Part shown: positions 18,379 through 26,561 of the stretch, one piece after another
Position numbering within the stretch: position 1 is the stretch's first letter
How the letters are laid out: each line of letters begins with the position of its first letter
Assembly (NCBI GenBank): GCA_021811425.1
Contig: JAJZPA010000005.1
Coordinates: 1-44,103, forward strand
Origin: Bacillota bacterium
GTDB taxonomy: Bacteria; Bacillota; Desulfitobacteriia; Desulfitobacteriales; Desulfitobacteriaceae
Direction: 5' to 3'
Length of the DNA: 44,103 nucleotides
Program-made: the position numbers and the translations under genes
The notes under the pieces: model-generated
The model's database searches: none
Told to the model about the DNA's origin: nothing
Seen by the model: the letters and a program-made list of their open reading frames with translations, nothing else

Positions 18379-18420
18379 AACCACCTTGGTCAACCGATAG
18401 GGTTCATTGAGGTGGTTTTT
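18379..18420 (+). terminator. Hairpin with T-run overlapping the next gene's ribosome site
   Basis: AACCACCT (18379-18386) pairs with AGGTGGTT (18410-18417), with an inner AACC/GGTT pairing and T's to 18420. The 3' arm contains GAGGTGG, the ribosome site of the gene starting at ATG 18421. The structure could end the upstream transcript or hide that ribosome site. Confidence 0.6.
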
Positions 18421-19518
18421 ATGTTGACTCGTCGGAGCGCTCGGGAGTACGGATTTTGGCTGGGGATGCTGTCTCCAGGGTTTAATAATGACATTACAGA
18501 TGTCCCCGGGGTTTGTGTCGGCCATGTCTCTCTGATCTCAGGGGAAGGCCCTCTGATCCCAGGCAAGGGGCCTGTGCGCACAGGGGTTACGGCAATCCTG
18601 CCGCACGGGGGGAATCTTTATCGACACCCCTGCAAGGCGGGAATTTATGTGTACAATGGTTTTGGCAAGTCGCTCGGGATACCCTATATTAGCGAAACCG
18701 GGGTGCTGAATTCTCCCATTCTTCTCACTAACACTCTGAGTGTAAATGATGTAGCCCAGGGAGTGCTCACATATTTATTGCGGCAGAACCCAGAGATTGG
18801 CAATGATGCCCGTACGCCCAATGTGGTTGTGTTTGAGTGTGATGACTCTTATCTCAATGATATGCGGGGACGCCATGTTAAACCCTGGGATGCCCTATTG
18901 GCCATCTCTCGGGCAGTACCAGGTCCAATAAGCCAAGGCAATGTGGGAGCCGGAGTGGGAATGTCTTGTTTCCAGCTCAAGGGAGGGATCGGCAGCTCTT
19001 CGCGGAAAGTACGTTTGCCTCAGGGACCGGAATACATGATCGGTGTTTTGGCTTTAGCCAATTTTGGGCTTTTGGAGGATCTCTGGTTGGCTGGGGCCCC
19101 GCTCGGGTGGTTGTTGCTAAGGGAATGGCCGGACGGGGATCCAGGAATGGATTATGTTCCGGGATCCCTTATTTTCGTTGGTCTAACAGATGCCCCTCTC
19201 ACAAGCTCACAATTAGAAAAGTTGGCCAAACGCATGGCTTTGGGACAGGCTCGCACAGGCTCGCTTTCACGTACAGGAAGTGGGGATTTTGCGCTCATGG
19301 CAAGTACGACATCGGAAGGCGCCGGCGCGATCTCGGATTGGGAACTGGATGTCTTCTATCAGGCGGTGGTGGAAGCCAGTGCGGAGAGCATTTGGAATGC
19401 TCTTTTCTATGCTGAGACCATGGTGGGACGGGATTGGCATCGGCGTCAGGCTTTGCCGATAGGGAAAGCCCTACGATTTCTCCGGAATTGGCAGGGTGGG
19501 GTTGTGATTGACAACTAG
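18421..19518 (+). CDS. P1-family (DmpA/L-aminopeptidase D-esterase) peptidase
   Basis: DmpA-type enzymes are N-terminal-nucleophile aminopeptidases that activate themselves by cleavage before a Ser. The 365-residue product has the family signature segments NNDITDVPGVCVGH, RTGVTAILPHGG, GIPYISETGVLNSPILLTNTLSV, QGNVGAGVGM and GGIGSSSR; the nucleophile is probably the first Ser of the last. There is no signal peptide. ATG 18421 follows GAGGTGG (spacing 5), which lies in a hairpin arm. An upstream in-frame ATG 18370 would place 17 extra residues across that hairpin. Natural substrates of this family are mostly unclear. Confidence 0.92.
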   Translation: MLTRRSAREYGFWLGMLSPGFNNDITDVPGVCVGHVSLISGEGPLIPGKGPVRTGVTAILPHGGNLYRHPCKAGIYVYNGFGKSLGIPYISETGVLNSPILLTNTLSVNDVAQGVLTYLLRQNPEIGNDARTPNVVVFECDDSYLNDMRGRHVKPWDALLAISRAVPGPISQGNVGAGVGMSCFQLKGGIGSSSRKVRLPQGPEYMIGVLALANFGLLEDLWLAGAPLGWLLLREWPDGDPGMDYVPGSLIFVGLTDAPLTSSQLEKLAKRMALGQARTGSLSRTGSGDFALMASTTSEGAGAISDWELDVFYQAVVEASAESIWNALFYAETMVGRDWHRRQALPIGKALRFLRNWQGGVVIDN

Positions 19519-19563
19519 GGTAAATCCGATCTATGCTATTTGTGAAAGAAAGGATAAATGTAG

Positions 19564-20166
19564 GTGAATCCTATGGTAAAAAACCAACGCTACTGGAACT
19601 GGGCCTTCATGAGCGCAATGTTTTTTTTCTTCTTATTGCTTGCCCAGATTAACTGGAAACTTGCCCTAAACCTGGGGTTAGGGGTTGGACTTGGATTTGC
19701 TTTGGAAAAATCACGCTTTTGCTTTGTGGCTGCCTTCCGTGATCCGATCCTGACCGGGATGACGGCGCTAAGCCAGGCGCTTATCCTGCTCCTTGGCGTG
19801 AGCATTCTGGGGTTTGCGCTGGTCGCTGGATCCGGACAAGGATATGCCCTGAATGTTTATCCACTGGGGGCGAACACGATCGTGGGCGGGCTTCTCTTTG
19901 GCATAGGGATGGTTCTGGCCGGAGGGTGTGCCAGCGGCATTCTGATGCGAATTGGCGAGGGATTTGCCATGCAGATGCTGGCATTGGCCGGGGCTTTGGT
20001 GGGTGTTTTTTTCGGGGAAAGGAGCCTCAGGTGGTGGCAAGGGTGGGGCTGGGAGCAGCCTGGAATCTTCTTGCCGGCTAAGCTTGGCTGGCTTTCCACC
20101 TTGAGTTTGGAAATGGCCGTTCTTGTGGTCTTATGGCTTCTTGCCCGCTGGTGGCAAAATCGATAA
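19564..20166 (+). CDS. YeeE/YedE (TsuA-like) sulfur-compound transporter, first half
   Basis: This is a 200-residue membrane protein with about five or six helices. TsuA/YeeE proteins import thiosulfate through conserved pore cysteines. Here the two expected N-half cysteines are present in LEKSRFCFVAAFRD and LAGGCASGIL. E. coli YeeE and Spirochaeta TsuA are about twice as long, and the missing half appears to be the 163-residue gene at 20425, with a TusA-like gene between them. The start is GTG 19564 or ATG 19573; ribosome sites are moderate. The neighbouring Psr/Phs-type reductase supports a sulfur role. Confidence 0.9.
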   Translation: MNPMVKNQRYWNWAFMSAMFFFFLLLAQINWKLALNLGLGVGLGFALEKSRFCFVAAFRDPILTGMTALSQALILLLGVSILGFALVAGSGQGYALNVYPLGANTIVGGLLFGIGMVLAGGCASGILMRIGEGFAMQMLALAGALVGVFFGERSLRWWQGWGWEQPGIFLPAKLGWLSTLSLEMAVLVVLWLLARWWQNR

Positions 20167-20182
20167 GGACAGGGGCATAGTT

Positions 20183-20410
20183 ATGGAATACTATCTGGAT
20201 ATTTGGGGCGAAATGTGCCCGATTCCGATCATTAAGTCCCAGCGCCAACTCAAGGTGATGGCCATTGGGGACATTTTGGTTCTGGAGACGGAGCACAGTT
20301 GCACGGCTCGGGGGCTGGTGGTCTGGGCCCAAAAACAAGGCTACCCCATTTCTGAAAGTGAGGTAGCGGCAGGGATCTGGCGTTTAACGATTACGAAAGT
20401 GCATGATTAA
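20183..20410 (+). CDS. TusA/TsuB-like sulfur carrier
   Basis: This 75-residue SirA/TusA-fold protein has the sulfur-carrying CPxP motif (EMCPIPII, Cys12). A second segment EHSCTARGLVVWAQKQGY resembles the CTQATEAIPQWAAEEGH region of E. coli YeeD (TsuB) more than TusA. TsuB works with TsuA in thiosulfate uptake and probably accepts sulfur at the cytoplasmic side. ATG 20183 follows AGGGG. It sits 16 bases after the first transporter half and 14 bases before the second, a tight three-gene operon. Confidence 0.9.
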   Translation: MEYYLDIWGEMCPIPIIKSQRQLKVMAIGDILVLETEHSCTARGLVVWAQKQGYPISESEVAAGIWRLTITKVHD

Positions 20411-20424
20411 GAAAAGGGTGTTGC

Positions 20425-20916
20425 ATGATGAAGGAGAACTGGCGAACTGCCGTGCACGGCCCTTGGCCATATTGGGTCGGAGCCATGGTACTGGGCGGAC
20501 TGAACATCCTGGTTCTTCTAGTGCGCAAAAGGCCTTGGGGAGTGACAACAAACCTTCAAGATTGGTCCGTGTGGTTCGCTCACTTGCTGGGGCTGGCTTC
20601 TGAACGCATTCCCGTGAGCCAGCTGCTGCTGGCTGAAGGGACCTATCTTAATCTTGGGGTTGTTCTTGGAGCGCTTTGGGCGGCTTTAGCAGCCTCCCAG
20701 TGGCGATTTCGCCCGCTGCGTCAGCGTAAATTTGGCTTTTCAGCCTTGATTGGCGGTCTATTCTTAGGGTATGGGGCCAGGATTGCCTATGGGTGCAATG
20801 TTGGCGGACTCCTAAATGGGATTGCCTCCAGTTCTCTGACGGGCTGGGTATTTGCCCTGGCCGTTTTTCTTGGCACCTGGATCGGGGCGAAGATTTTGCT
20901 GAAATTCCTGGTCTAA
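20425..20916 (+). CDS. YeeE/YedE (TsuA-like) sulfur-compound transporter, second half
   Basis: This is a 163-residue membrane protein with about four helices. The conserved YeeE/YedE C-half motif GARIAYGCNVGGLLNGI carries the third pore-type cysteine. Together with the 200-residue gene at 19564 it would make one full-length TsuA-type channel. ATG 20425 follows AAAAGGG. Its stop overlaps the LysR gene stop on the other strand by 4 bases, with no room for a dedicated terminator between them. Confidence 0.9.
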   Translation: MMKENWRTAVHGPWPYWVGAMVLGGLNILVLLVRKRPWGVTTNLQDWSVWFAHLLGLASERIPVSQLLLAEGTYLNLGVVLGALWAALAASQWRFRPLRQRKFGFSALIGGLFLGYGARIAYGCNVGGLLNGIASSSLTGWVFALAVFLGTWIGAKILLKFLV

Positions 20917-21815
20917 CAGAAGAAGTTTTCGTCAGGATTCGTTAAAAACTTGACAAAGCGCTTGGCCGGGCTGGACAAGGATTTATGAGCGGGATAGACA
21001 ATGTGGTAGGTCAGCGGCATGGGAAGATCTTCTATTTGCATGACATTTAACGTTTTGAGATAGGCTTCCTTGCGCACCGTTAACTTGGGAACCACCGCGC
21101 CCCCTAGCCCCGCTTCCACCGCAGATTTGATCGCATCAATCGTGCTCATCTCTGCAATTACATTTAAGTCATTAACGGAATAGCCATGACGTTCCAGGGC
21201 TGCAGCCAGGATTTTGCGCGAACCGGAGCCATCTTCACGCAGGATGAGCGGGTGGCGGAGGAATTCCTGAAGCGGAAACGTATCCCCGGTGTGGGGGTGA
21301 TCCATAGGGACAATGAGCAGGAGTTCGTCCGAGGTTACGGGGATGGCTGCTAGATCAGGCGAATCGGTATAGGTTTCCACGACCCCAATGTCGGCTTCAT
21401 CGGCCATGATTTTGCGAATTACTTCTTCTGAATTGGCAATATCTAAACGAATGGTGACTTCTGGGTGTTCTTCCTTAAATAAATAAATCGTACAGGGAAG
21501 GGAAACGTTTCCGATCGTGGTGCTGGCAGCTACAACCATATGGTTGTTTTCACGGAGCAACACGGCTTCCAATTGCTGCTCCATTTCATCTTGGAGTTCA
21601 AGAATTCGCTTTGCATAAACGTAAAAGGTTTCGCCGGCCTTGGTCAAAGTAACGCCGTGTGGAGTGCGTTCAAAAAGCTGGCCGCGATAGTACTCTTCGA
21701 GGTTCTTAACATGCGTGCTCACCGCAGGTTGGCTCATGTGCATTATTTTGGCTGCTTTTGAAAAACTCTGTAACTGGGTGACCATACAGAAGATTTTCAA
21801 TTGATAGCTATCCAT
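20913..21815 (-). CDS. LysR-family transcriptional regulator
   Basis: The 300-residue product has the standard N-terminal winged helix (LKIFCMVTQLQSFSKAAKIMHMSQPAVSTHVKNLEEYYRGQLFER, ~5-60). A LysR co-inducer domain of two alpha/beta lobes follows, of the CysL/CysB-like group. ATG 21815 is 7 bases after AGGTGG on the coding strand. It is divergent from the molybdopterin reductase operon and convergent with the TsuA/TsuB-like operon, so it is the natural regulator of both. A perfect T-N11-A site lies 21 bases upstream of its start. Confidence 0.94.
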   Translation of the reverse strand: MDSYQLKIFCMVTQLQSFSKAAKIMHMSQPAVSTHVKNLEEYYRGQLFERTPHGVTLTKAGETFYVYAKRILELQDEMEQQLEAVLLRENNHMVVAASTTIGNVSLPCTIYLFKEEHPEVTIRLDIANSEEVIRKIMADEADIGVVETYTDSPDLAAIPVTSDELLLIVPMDHPHTGDTFPLQEFLRHPLILREDGSGSRKILAAALERHGYSVNDLNVIAEMSTIDAIKSAVEAGLGGAVVPKLTVRKEAYLKTLNVMQIEDLPMPLTYHIVYPAHKSLSSPAKRFVKFLTNPDENFFC

Positions 21816-21835
21816 ATATAAACCACCTGCCTTAC

Positions 21836-21856
21836 GGTATAAGCATTTATAATACC
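21836..21856. promoter_or_regulatory. LysR-type binding site
   Basis: GGTAT-N11-ATACC is a perfect 5-bp inverted repeat of the LysR T-N11-A form, placed between the divergent regulator and reductase genes. It is probably the autoregulatory recognition site. Confidence 0.65.
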
Positions 21857-21871
21857 ATTGTAAAGCGCCCA

Positions 21872-21899
21872 GCCTAAAATATCAAATTGAGTTTTAGGC
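21872..21899. repeat. Perfect 8-bp inverted repeat in the lysR/reductase intergenic region
   Basis: GCCTAAAA and TTTTAGGC flank a 12-base spacer. It may be a second regulator site or a hairpin. No T-run of terminator type follows. Confidence 0.5.
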
Positions 21900-22013
21900 C
21901 CGTCCAACAAAGCAAGGACAACTCGTCCAATCCATAAATAGTTCTTATAGTCACATAAACATATTGAATAAAAGAACAAAAGGAAAGTGCATAAGATATG
22001 TCGAACTTAATAC

Positions 22014-22042
22014 TTGAGATAACATTCTCAAGGTTATACAAT
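22014..22042 (+). promoter_or_regulatory. Probable promoter of the Psr/Phs-type operon
   Basis: TTGAGA (22014-22019) and TACAAT (22037-22042) are spaced by 17 bp. An inverted repeat CTTGAG-N8-CTCAAG (22013-22032) covers the -35 region and spacer and could be an operator. Confidence 0.55.
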
Positions 22043-22088
22043 CGTTCAATTGGAACCAATGGGTGCAAATAGGGATAGGAGGGAATGT

Positions 22089-24332
22089 ATGAAAAGGAGA
22101 GACTTCTTAAAAGGAGCGCTCTATGGGACGGGCGGTACCATGATCGCCTTTGGGGGCTTCGGCACCTTGACGAAGCTCGATCCGAAAAAAGCAGCAGCGG
22201 CCGAGCAGGACGCTCTGTCCACTGTCTTTTCGACTTGCGAAATGTGCACTTCTCGCTGCACGGTGGCCTTAAAGGTAAAGAATGGCAAGGTGGTTAAGGC
22301 GGAGGGGCATCCCAATGATGCGTCAACCGGCGGCTCCATCTGTGCCAGAGGTAATGCTGCACCATCGCTGCTCTATGATCCGGAGCGCATTAAGAAACCG
22401 ATGCTGCGGACGGGTGAGCGTGGCGATGGGAAGTTTAAAGAAGTAAGTTGGGAGGAAGCCTACAGTTATATTGCCGAGAAGCTTAAGAATGTACAGAAGC
22501 AGTACGGGGGGGAAGCCTTGGCTGTGACAAGCCGGGTCAATCCCAATGACATCTTTTTTCGTTCCATTGCCCGGGCTATGGGCAGTCCGAATATGTTTTC
22601 ACATGAAGCGACTTGTCCAATGACACGGACGGTGGCGCTCGAGGCGACCTTTGGCAATCCCTATATCGGGGCTGATTATGGCAATGCCAAATATATCATT
22701 ACCAATGGACGCAATTTCTTCGAAGGAATTCATGTCCCAATGGTTAAAGGGGTTATGAAATCCATTAGTAATGGAGGCAAGCTGGTTGTCCTTGATCCGC
22801 GTTTTAGTGTGACGGCGGCCAAAGGGGAATGGGTTCCAATTAAAGGGGCGACAGACCTGGCGTTCATCATGGCTATGGCCAATGTCATGATTAGTGAAAA
22901 TCTTTATGACAAGGAGTTTATTGCGCAATATTCGGTTGGGTTCGACAAGTGGGTCGAAGCGGTCAAAGACAAGACCCCAGCCTGGGCAGAACAGGAAACC
23001 GGGATTCCCAAGGATAAGATCGTGCAAATCACCCGTGATTTCGCCAAAGCAAAGCCGAATTGCCTACTCGAATACGGCTGGCGGACACCGTGGACCGGAA
23101 ATGATTATCAACTGCGCCGAGCGATCATGATCGTCAACATGATGATGGGCAACTGGGAAGTCCCGGGCGGGTATTTCCGTAAAAAGGGCGCGGCCCTCTT
23201 GAAGCCCTATCCTGAGCTGCAGCAATACGCCAAAAGCCTAGGGGGGGGAATGGTACAGCCCGCGTTTCCCAAGCCGGCGAAAGGGCGGATCGACGGAACG
23301 GGGATCAAGGGTACACCCGGGCAGGTCATCCCGGTTCCGGACGGAGCAGTGGGTCAGATTCCCGAGAGCATCCTGACGGGCAAGCCCTATCCGATCAAAG
23401 CGTGGATGGTCTACCGATTCAATCCCGTGATCAGTATGCCGGAAAGTGAGCGGGTGATCGAGGCGATAAAGAAGCTGGATCTGATGGTTACTTGTGATGT
23501 CTATATGACCGATGCCGCTTATTACTCCGATGTCGTGCTGCCAGAGTGCACCTATATGGAACGTTATGATCCGATGATTGATAATACCGGACTCACTCCC
23601 AAGTTTCAGATCCGGCAGCCTGCCGTGCCCGTGGTTTACCCAGATACAAAACCAGCTTGGCAGATTTTTAAAGAACTGGGTGAGAAAATGGGCTATGGTC
23701 AGTATTTTCCCTTCAAAGATATGGAGGAATATTTGACGAAGCAACTCGCAGCGGCAGGACTCACCTTAGCCGAGATGAAGGAGAAAGGTTTCTGGGTACC
23801 GCCGGGCATGAAGCCCTTCTTTATGCGGGGTAAGGATCCTAAAGCTCCGGCTCCGACGGCGAGCGCGGATCAAAAGATTCAGATCTTCTCTGAAGAACTG
23901 GAAGAAGCGACCAAGCAGGGAATACCCGAGTACAAGCACTATCCACAGCCGGAAAATGGGAAGTTCCGCTTCATCCAGGGCAAAGTGGCTGTGCACACCA
24001 ATGCCGGAACCCACAACGTGCCGGTGCTCAATGAACTCATGCCAACCAATACCCTTTGGATCAACTCTGTCAGTGCCGGGAAGCTCGGGATCAAAGAAGG
24101 TGACAGCATCATCATCTCGGCAGGTAAATATGAACACAAAGGGATCGCCAAAGTTACCGAAGGCATTCGTCCGGATACGGTGTTTACGTATCACGGATTC
24201 GGACGCATCTCGCCCAAGATGACACGGGCCTATGGCAAAGGAATTAATGATAACAAACTCATCCCGAATGAGCTTGGGGAAGTCGGGAATGTTGTGAGTT
24301 CGACGACGTTTGTCACGGTGCGCAAGGCCTAG
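22089..24332 (+). CDS. Molybdopterin oxidoreductase, PsrA/PhsA-like catalytic subunit
   Basis: The 747-residue product starts with a twin-arginine signal (KRRDFLKGALYGTGG), so it should be exported folded. Cys50, 53, 57 and 85 form the C-x2-C-x3-C-x27-C site for a [4Fe-4S] cluster. Cys176 in HEATCPMT is the likely Mo/W ligand, as in polysulfide and thiosulfate reductases. The length fits PsrA/PhsA (~740-765). ATG 22089 follows AGGAGGG. Neighbours are a TorD-like chaperone, a PsrB-type Fe-S subunit and a PsrC/NrfD membrane subunit, plus thiosulfate-transporter genes upstream. Polysulfide or thiosulfate is the favoured substrate; arsenate, tetrathionate or another oxyanion cannot be excluded. 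Confidence 0.93.
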   Translation: MKRRDFLKGALYGTGGTMIAFGGFGTLTKLDPKKAAAAEQDALSTVFSTCEMCTSRCTVALKVKNGKVVKAEGHPNDASTGGSICARGNAAPSLLYDPERIKKPMLRTGERGDGKFKEVSWEEAYSYIAEKLKNVQKQYGGEALAVTSRVNPNDIFFRSIARAMGSPNMFSHEATCPMTRTVALEATFGNPYIGADYGNAKYIITNGRNFFEGIHVPMVKGVMKSISNGGKLVVLDPRFSVTAAKGEWVPIKGATDLAFIMAMANVMISENLYDKEFIAQYSVGFDKWVEAVKDKTPAWAEQETGIPKDKIVQITRDFAKAKPNCLLEYGWRTPWTGNDYQLRRAIMIVNMMMGNWEVPGGYFRKKGAALLKPYPELQQYAKSLGGGMVQPAFPKPAKGRIDGTGIKGTPGQVIPVPDGAVGQIPESILTGKPYPIKAWMVYRFNPVISMPESERVIEAIKKLDLMVTCDVYMTDAAYYSDVVLPECTYMERYDPMIDNTGLTPKFQIRQPAVPVVYPDTKPAWQIFKELGEKMGYGQYFPFKDMEEYLTKQLAAAGLTLAEMKEKGFWVPPGMKPFFMRGKDPKAPAPTASADQKIQIFSEELEEATKQGIPEYKHYPQPENGKFRFIQGKVAVHTNAGTHNVPVLNELMPTNTLWINSVSAGKLGIKEGDSIIISAGKYEHKGIAKVTEGIRPDTVFTYHGFGRISPKMTRAYGKGINDNKLIPNELGEVGNVVSSTTFVTVRKA

Positions 24333-24361
24333 GAATTTGAAAAGAGCCGGGGGTGGTCATT

Positions 24362-24931
24362 ATGGTTCAGGAAACACGCGGCGAACTCTATCTTTCCTTT
24401 GCCGGGATTTGGCAAAGGCCCCGCCGTGAGATAGCCGATCATCTGGAGGAAATCATCGAACTTTGGTCAGAGGAAATAGAGATCCCCCCGGAGACCGTTG
24501 CCGTTTTGTCGGCGTTTTGCCAAAGGTATCCAGCGGGGGAGGAGCGGCTGAATGCCCTTTGGGCAGAGTATATTCCTCTTTTTGAAACGGGTGCAGTGGA
24601 GGCACCGCCCTACGCTTCCGTTTACCTGGATAAGGGAAGACAGGTGCTGGGAGCAGAGACTCGGGCCGTGCAGGCATTTTATGCCTCGACTGGGTATGGC
24701 ATGGGGAATGATAACCAGGAATTATCGGATCATTTGGCCGTTGAACTCGAATTCTTGGCACTGCTTGCACGCGACGGCGAAGAAACGTCTGGCGAGACCT
24801 TTCGGCAAAAGCATCTGCTCCCATTCCTTCAGGCTATCCTGCCTCGGATTAAAGGTTCACGACGCCCGGTTTATGCACAGGCCGCTGAGATCCTGGATAA
24901 CTGGCAGTTAAAATCTTACGAAAGAGGGTGA
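24362..24931 (+). CDS. TorD/DmsD-family molybdoenzyme chaperone
   Basis: The 189-residue all-helical protein carries the family pattern AEYIPLFETG...PPYASVYLD, then VQAFYASTGY, and DHLAVELEFLALLARDG. These chaperones bind the Tat signal of the catalytic subunit and hold it until cofactor insertion. ATG 24362 is preferred because GGTGG lies 5 bases upstream; GTG 24353 is possible. It sits between the catalytic and Fe-S subunit genes of the same operon (29 bases after, 5 bases before). Confidence 0.9.
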   Translation: MVQETRGELYLSFAGIWQRPRREIADHLEEIIELWSEEIEIPPETVAVLSAFCQRYPAGEERLNALWAEYIPLFETGAVEAPPYASVYLDKGRQVLGAETRAVQAFYASTGYGMGNDNQELSDHLAVELEFLALLARDGEETSGETFRQKHLLPFLQAILPRIKGSRRPVYAQAAEILDNWQLKSYERG

Positions 24932-24936
24932 CTTGA

Positions 24937-25497
24937 ATGGCAAAGCATTATGCCATGGCCGTTGTCGTTGCGAAGTGCATCGGGTGCCAGGCTTGTACCG
25001 TTGCCTGCAAGTTTCAGAATAATGTCCCGGAAGGCCAATACCGGACCAAGACTCCGGTGGTCGGGCCTAAGGGAACTTTTCCGAATGTGAGCATGTATTT
25101 TGAAAAACAAGCGTGTCAGATGTGTCAGAATGCTCCCTGTGTTGAGGTGTGTCCGACAAAGGCTTCTCATTATAATGAGGCCGGGGTTGTTTTAGTGGAT
25201 GTCGATAAATGTGTGGGCTGCAAATACTGCTTAACGGCTTGCCCGTATGATGCTCGTTTTATTAACAAAGACACCGGAGCGGCCGACAAGTGTACGTTTT
25301 GCTGGGAAGCACGCGTATCCAAAGGGCAAGTGCCTGCCTGTGTCTCTACCTGCGTCGGAGGGGCTCTGGTGTTTGGAGACGAAAAGGATTCCAATAGCGA
25401 GATTGCGAAGCTCCTGTCTAAGAACAAGGGAGAAGTGCGCAAAGAGGAGTTCGGTACCCGCCCAAGCATCTACTATATCTTCGAGGGGGTGAAGTAA
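24937..25497 (+). CDS. Four-cluster ferredoxin subunit (PsrB/NrfC/DmsB-like)
   Basis: The 186-residue protein has the four cysteine groups of the DmsB/PsrB type: CIGCQACTVACK, CQMCQNAPCVEVCPT, CVGCKYCLTACPYDA, and CTFCWEARVSKGQVPACVSTC. These should hold four [4Fe-4S] clusters, passing electrons between the membrane quinol site and the molybdenum subunit. It has no signal peptide of its own and would be exported in complex with the Tat-bearing subunit. ATG 24937 follows GAGGGTGA. The next gene starts at the very next base after its stop. Confidence 0.96.
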   Translation: MAKHYAMAVVVAKCIGCQACTVACKFQNNVPEGQYRTKTPVVGPKGTFPNVSMYFEKQACQMCQNAPCVEVCPTKASHYNEAGVVLVDVDKCVGCKYCLTACPYDARFINKDTGAADKCTFCWEARVSKGQVPACVSTCVGGALVFGDEKDSNSEIAKLLSKNKGEVRKEEFGTRPSIYYIFEGVK

Positions 25498-26427
25498 ATG
25501 GATATCACTTGGGGTGCAAGTGCGAGCCATGAAATAGCCTGGGGTGGCATGATTGCCGTTTACCTCTTCTTAGCCGGGATTGCCGCTGGGGCTTTCCTCA
25601 CAGCCGCGCTGACGGATCTTTTTGGCAAAAACCGGCCGGCGAAACTGATCCGGGCTGGGGCCTATATCCCACCCATCGCCATTGTGGTTGGACTTCTGCT
25701 TTTAGTCTTTGACTTGGGGCGTCCGCTCAGCTTTTGGAAGCTGATCTTTAACGTCAACTTTAGTTCAGTGATGTCACTGGGCACGTTTATCATCTCCATC
25801 TTTACTGCCGTCGCCTTGGTCTATGCCTACTTGATCTGGGCTTGGCCTGTCGCTCAAGCGCGCGGGATTCAGATTACCGTGGCTGGAGTGGAAGCGGCTG
25901 CTGCTCGGGAGGTTCCGGCTTCGGGACTCCAAGCTTTGCGCAAACCGGTAGCGGTTGTCGGCTCCCTACTGGCGTTCGGAACTGCAACCTACACGGGATT
26001 TCTACTCTCCGCTGTTTCCACCAACACGTTTTGGAGTGTGCCTTTTCTTGGAATTTCAGGTGTGCCGTTTCTGCCGTTTTTATTCCTCGTTTCGGCCATT
26101 TCCACCGGTTTGGCGGCTACCCTGATCGGAGCAATTGACTGCAGCGATTTGACGTTGTACAAGAAAGTAGACATCGTCCTCCTGGCGATTGAAATTCTCC
26201 TTCTCATCATTCTCTACACTTCTGTGAGTTCGGCCTTCTTCCAAGGTGGTCTGGCTAACTTGTTCTGGATTGGCGTCGTTGTTATCGGCCTGCTCCTGCC
26301 TTTAATCCTAGCTATCTATGGGGTGAGCAAACACAAGAACTTGGTGGTTCCCGTCTGCGGCATGGTGGTTGTCGGAGGGTTAGCGCTCCGTTACTTCGTG
26401 GTTTATGCGGGACAAATGGTAAGATAG
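25498..26427 (+). CDS. NrfD/PsrC-type membrane anchor and quinol subunit
   Basis: The 309-residue protein has eight or more predicted membrane helices in the NrfD pattern. Recognisable parts are the N-terminal GMIAVYLFLAGIAAGAFL segment, VFDLGRPLSFWKL, and GFLLSAVSTNTFWSVPFL. It would oxidise menaquinol and pass electrons to the Fe-S subunit. ATG 25498 directly abuts the stop of the Fe-S gene and has GAGGGGGTGA upstream, so translation is probably coupled. It is the last gene of the operon; a hairpin follows at 26459. Confidence 0.95.
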   Translation: MDITWGASASHEIAWGGMIAVYLFLAGIAAGAFLTAALTDLFGKNRPAKLIRAGAYIPPIAIVVGLLLLVFDLGRPLSFWKLIFNVNFSSVMSLGTFIISIFTAVALVYAYLIWAWPVAQARGIQITVAGVEAAAAREVPASGLQALRKPVAVVGSLLAFGTATYTGFLLSAVSTNTFWSVPFLGISGVPFLPFLFLVSAISTGLAATLIGAIDCSDLTLYKKVDIVLLAIEILLLIILYTSVSSAFFQGGLANLFWIGVVVIGLLLPLILAIYGVSKHKNLVVPVCGMVVVGGLALRYFVVYAGQMVR

Positions 26428-26458
26428 ACTGCAAGTGGGCTTTGCAGCGTGCTAAAGC

Positions 26459-26488
26459 AAGAAACTGGGAATTACATCCCGGTTTCTT
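26459..26488 (+). terminator. Hairpin after the reductase operon
   Basis: A 12-bp stem (26459-26470 with 26477-26488, one G-T pair) surrounds a 6-base loop. The following bases (GGCATTTTC) give only a weak T tract. Confidence 0.6.
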
Positions 26489-26561
26489 GGCATTTTCAGG
26501 TATTTTGCTTGCTTCAGACGCGTACATATGGATAGGAGTAATACTTGGGGAGGATGCCTTT

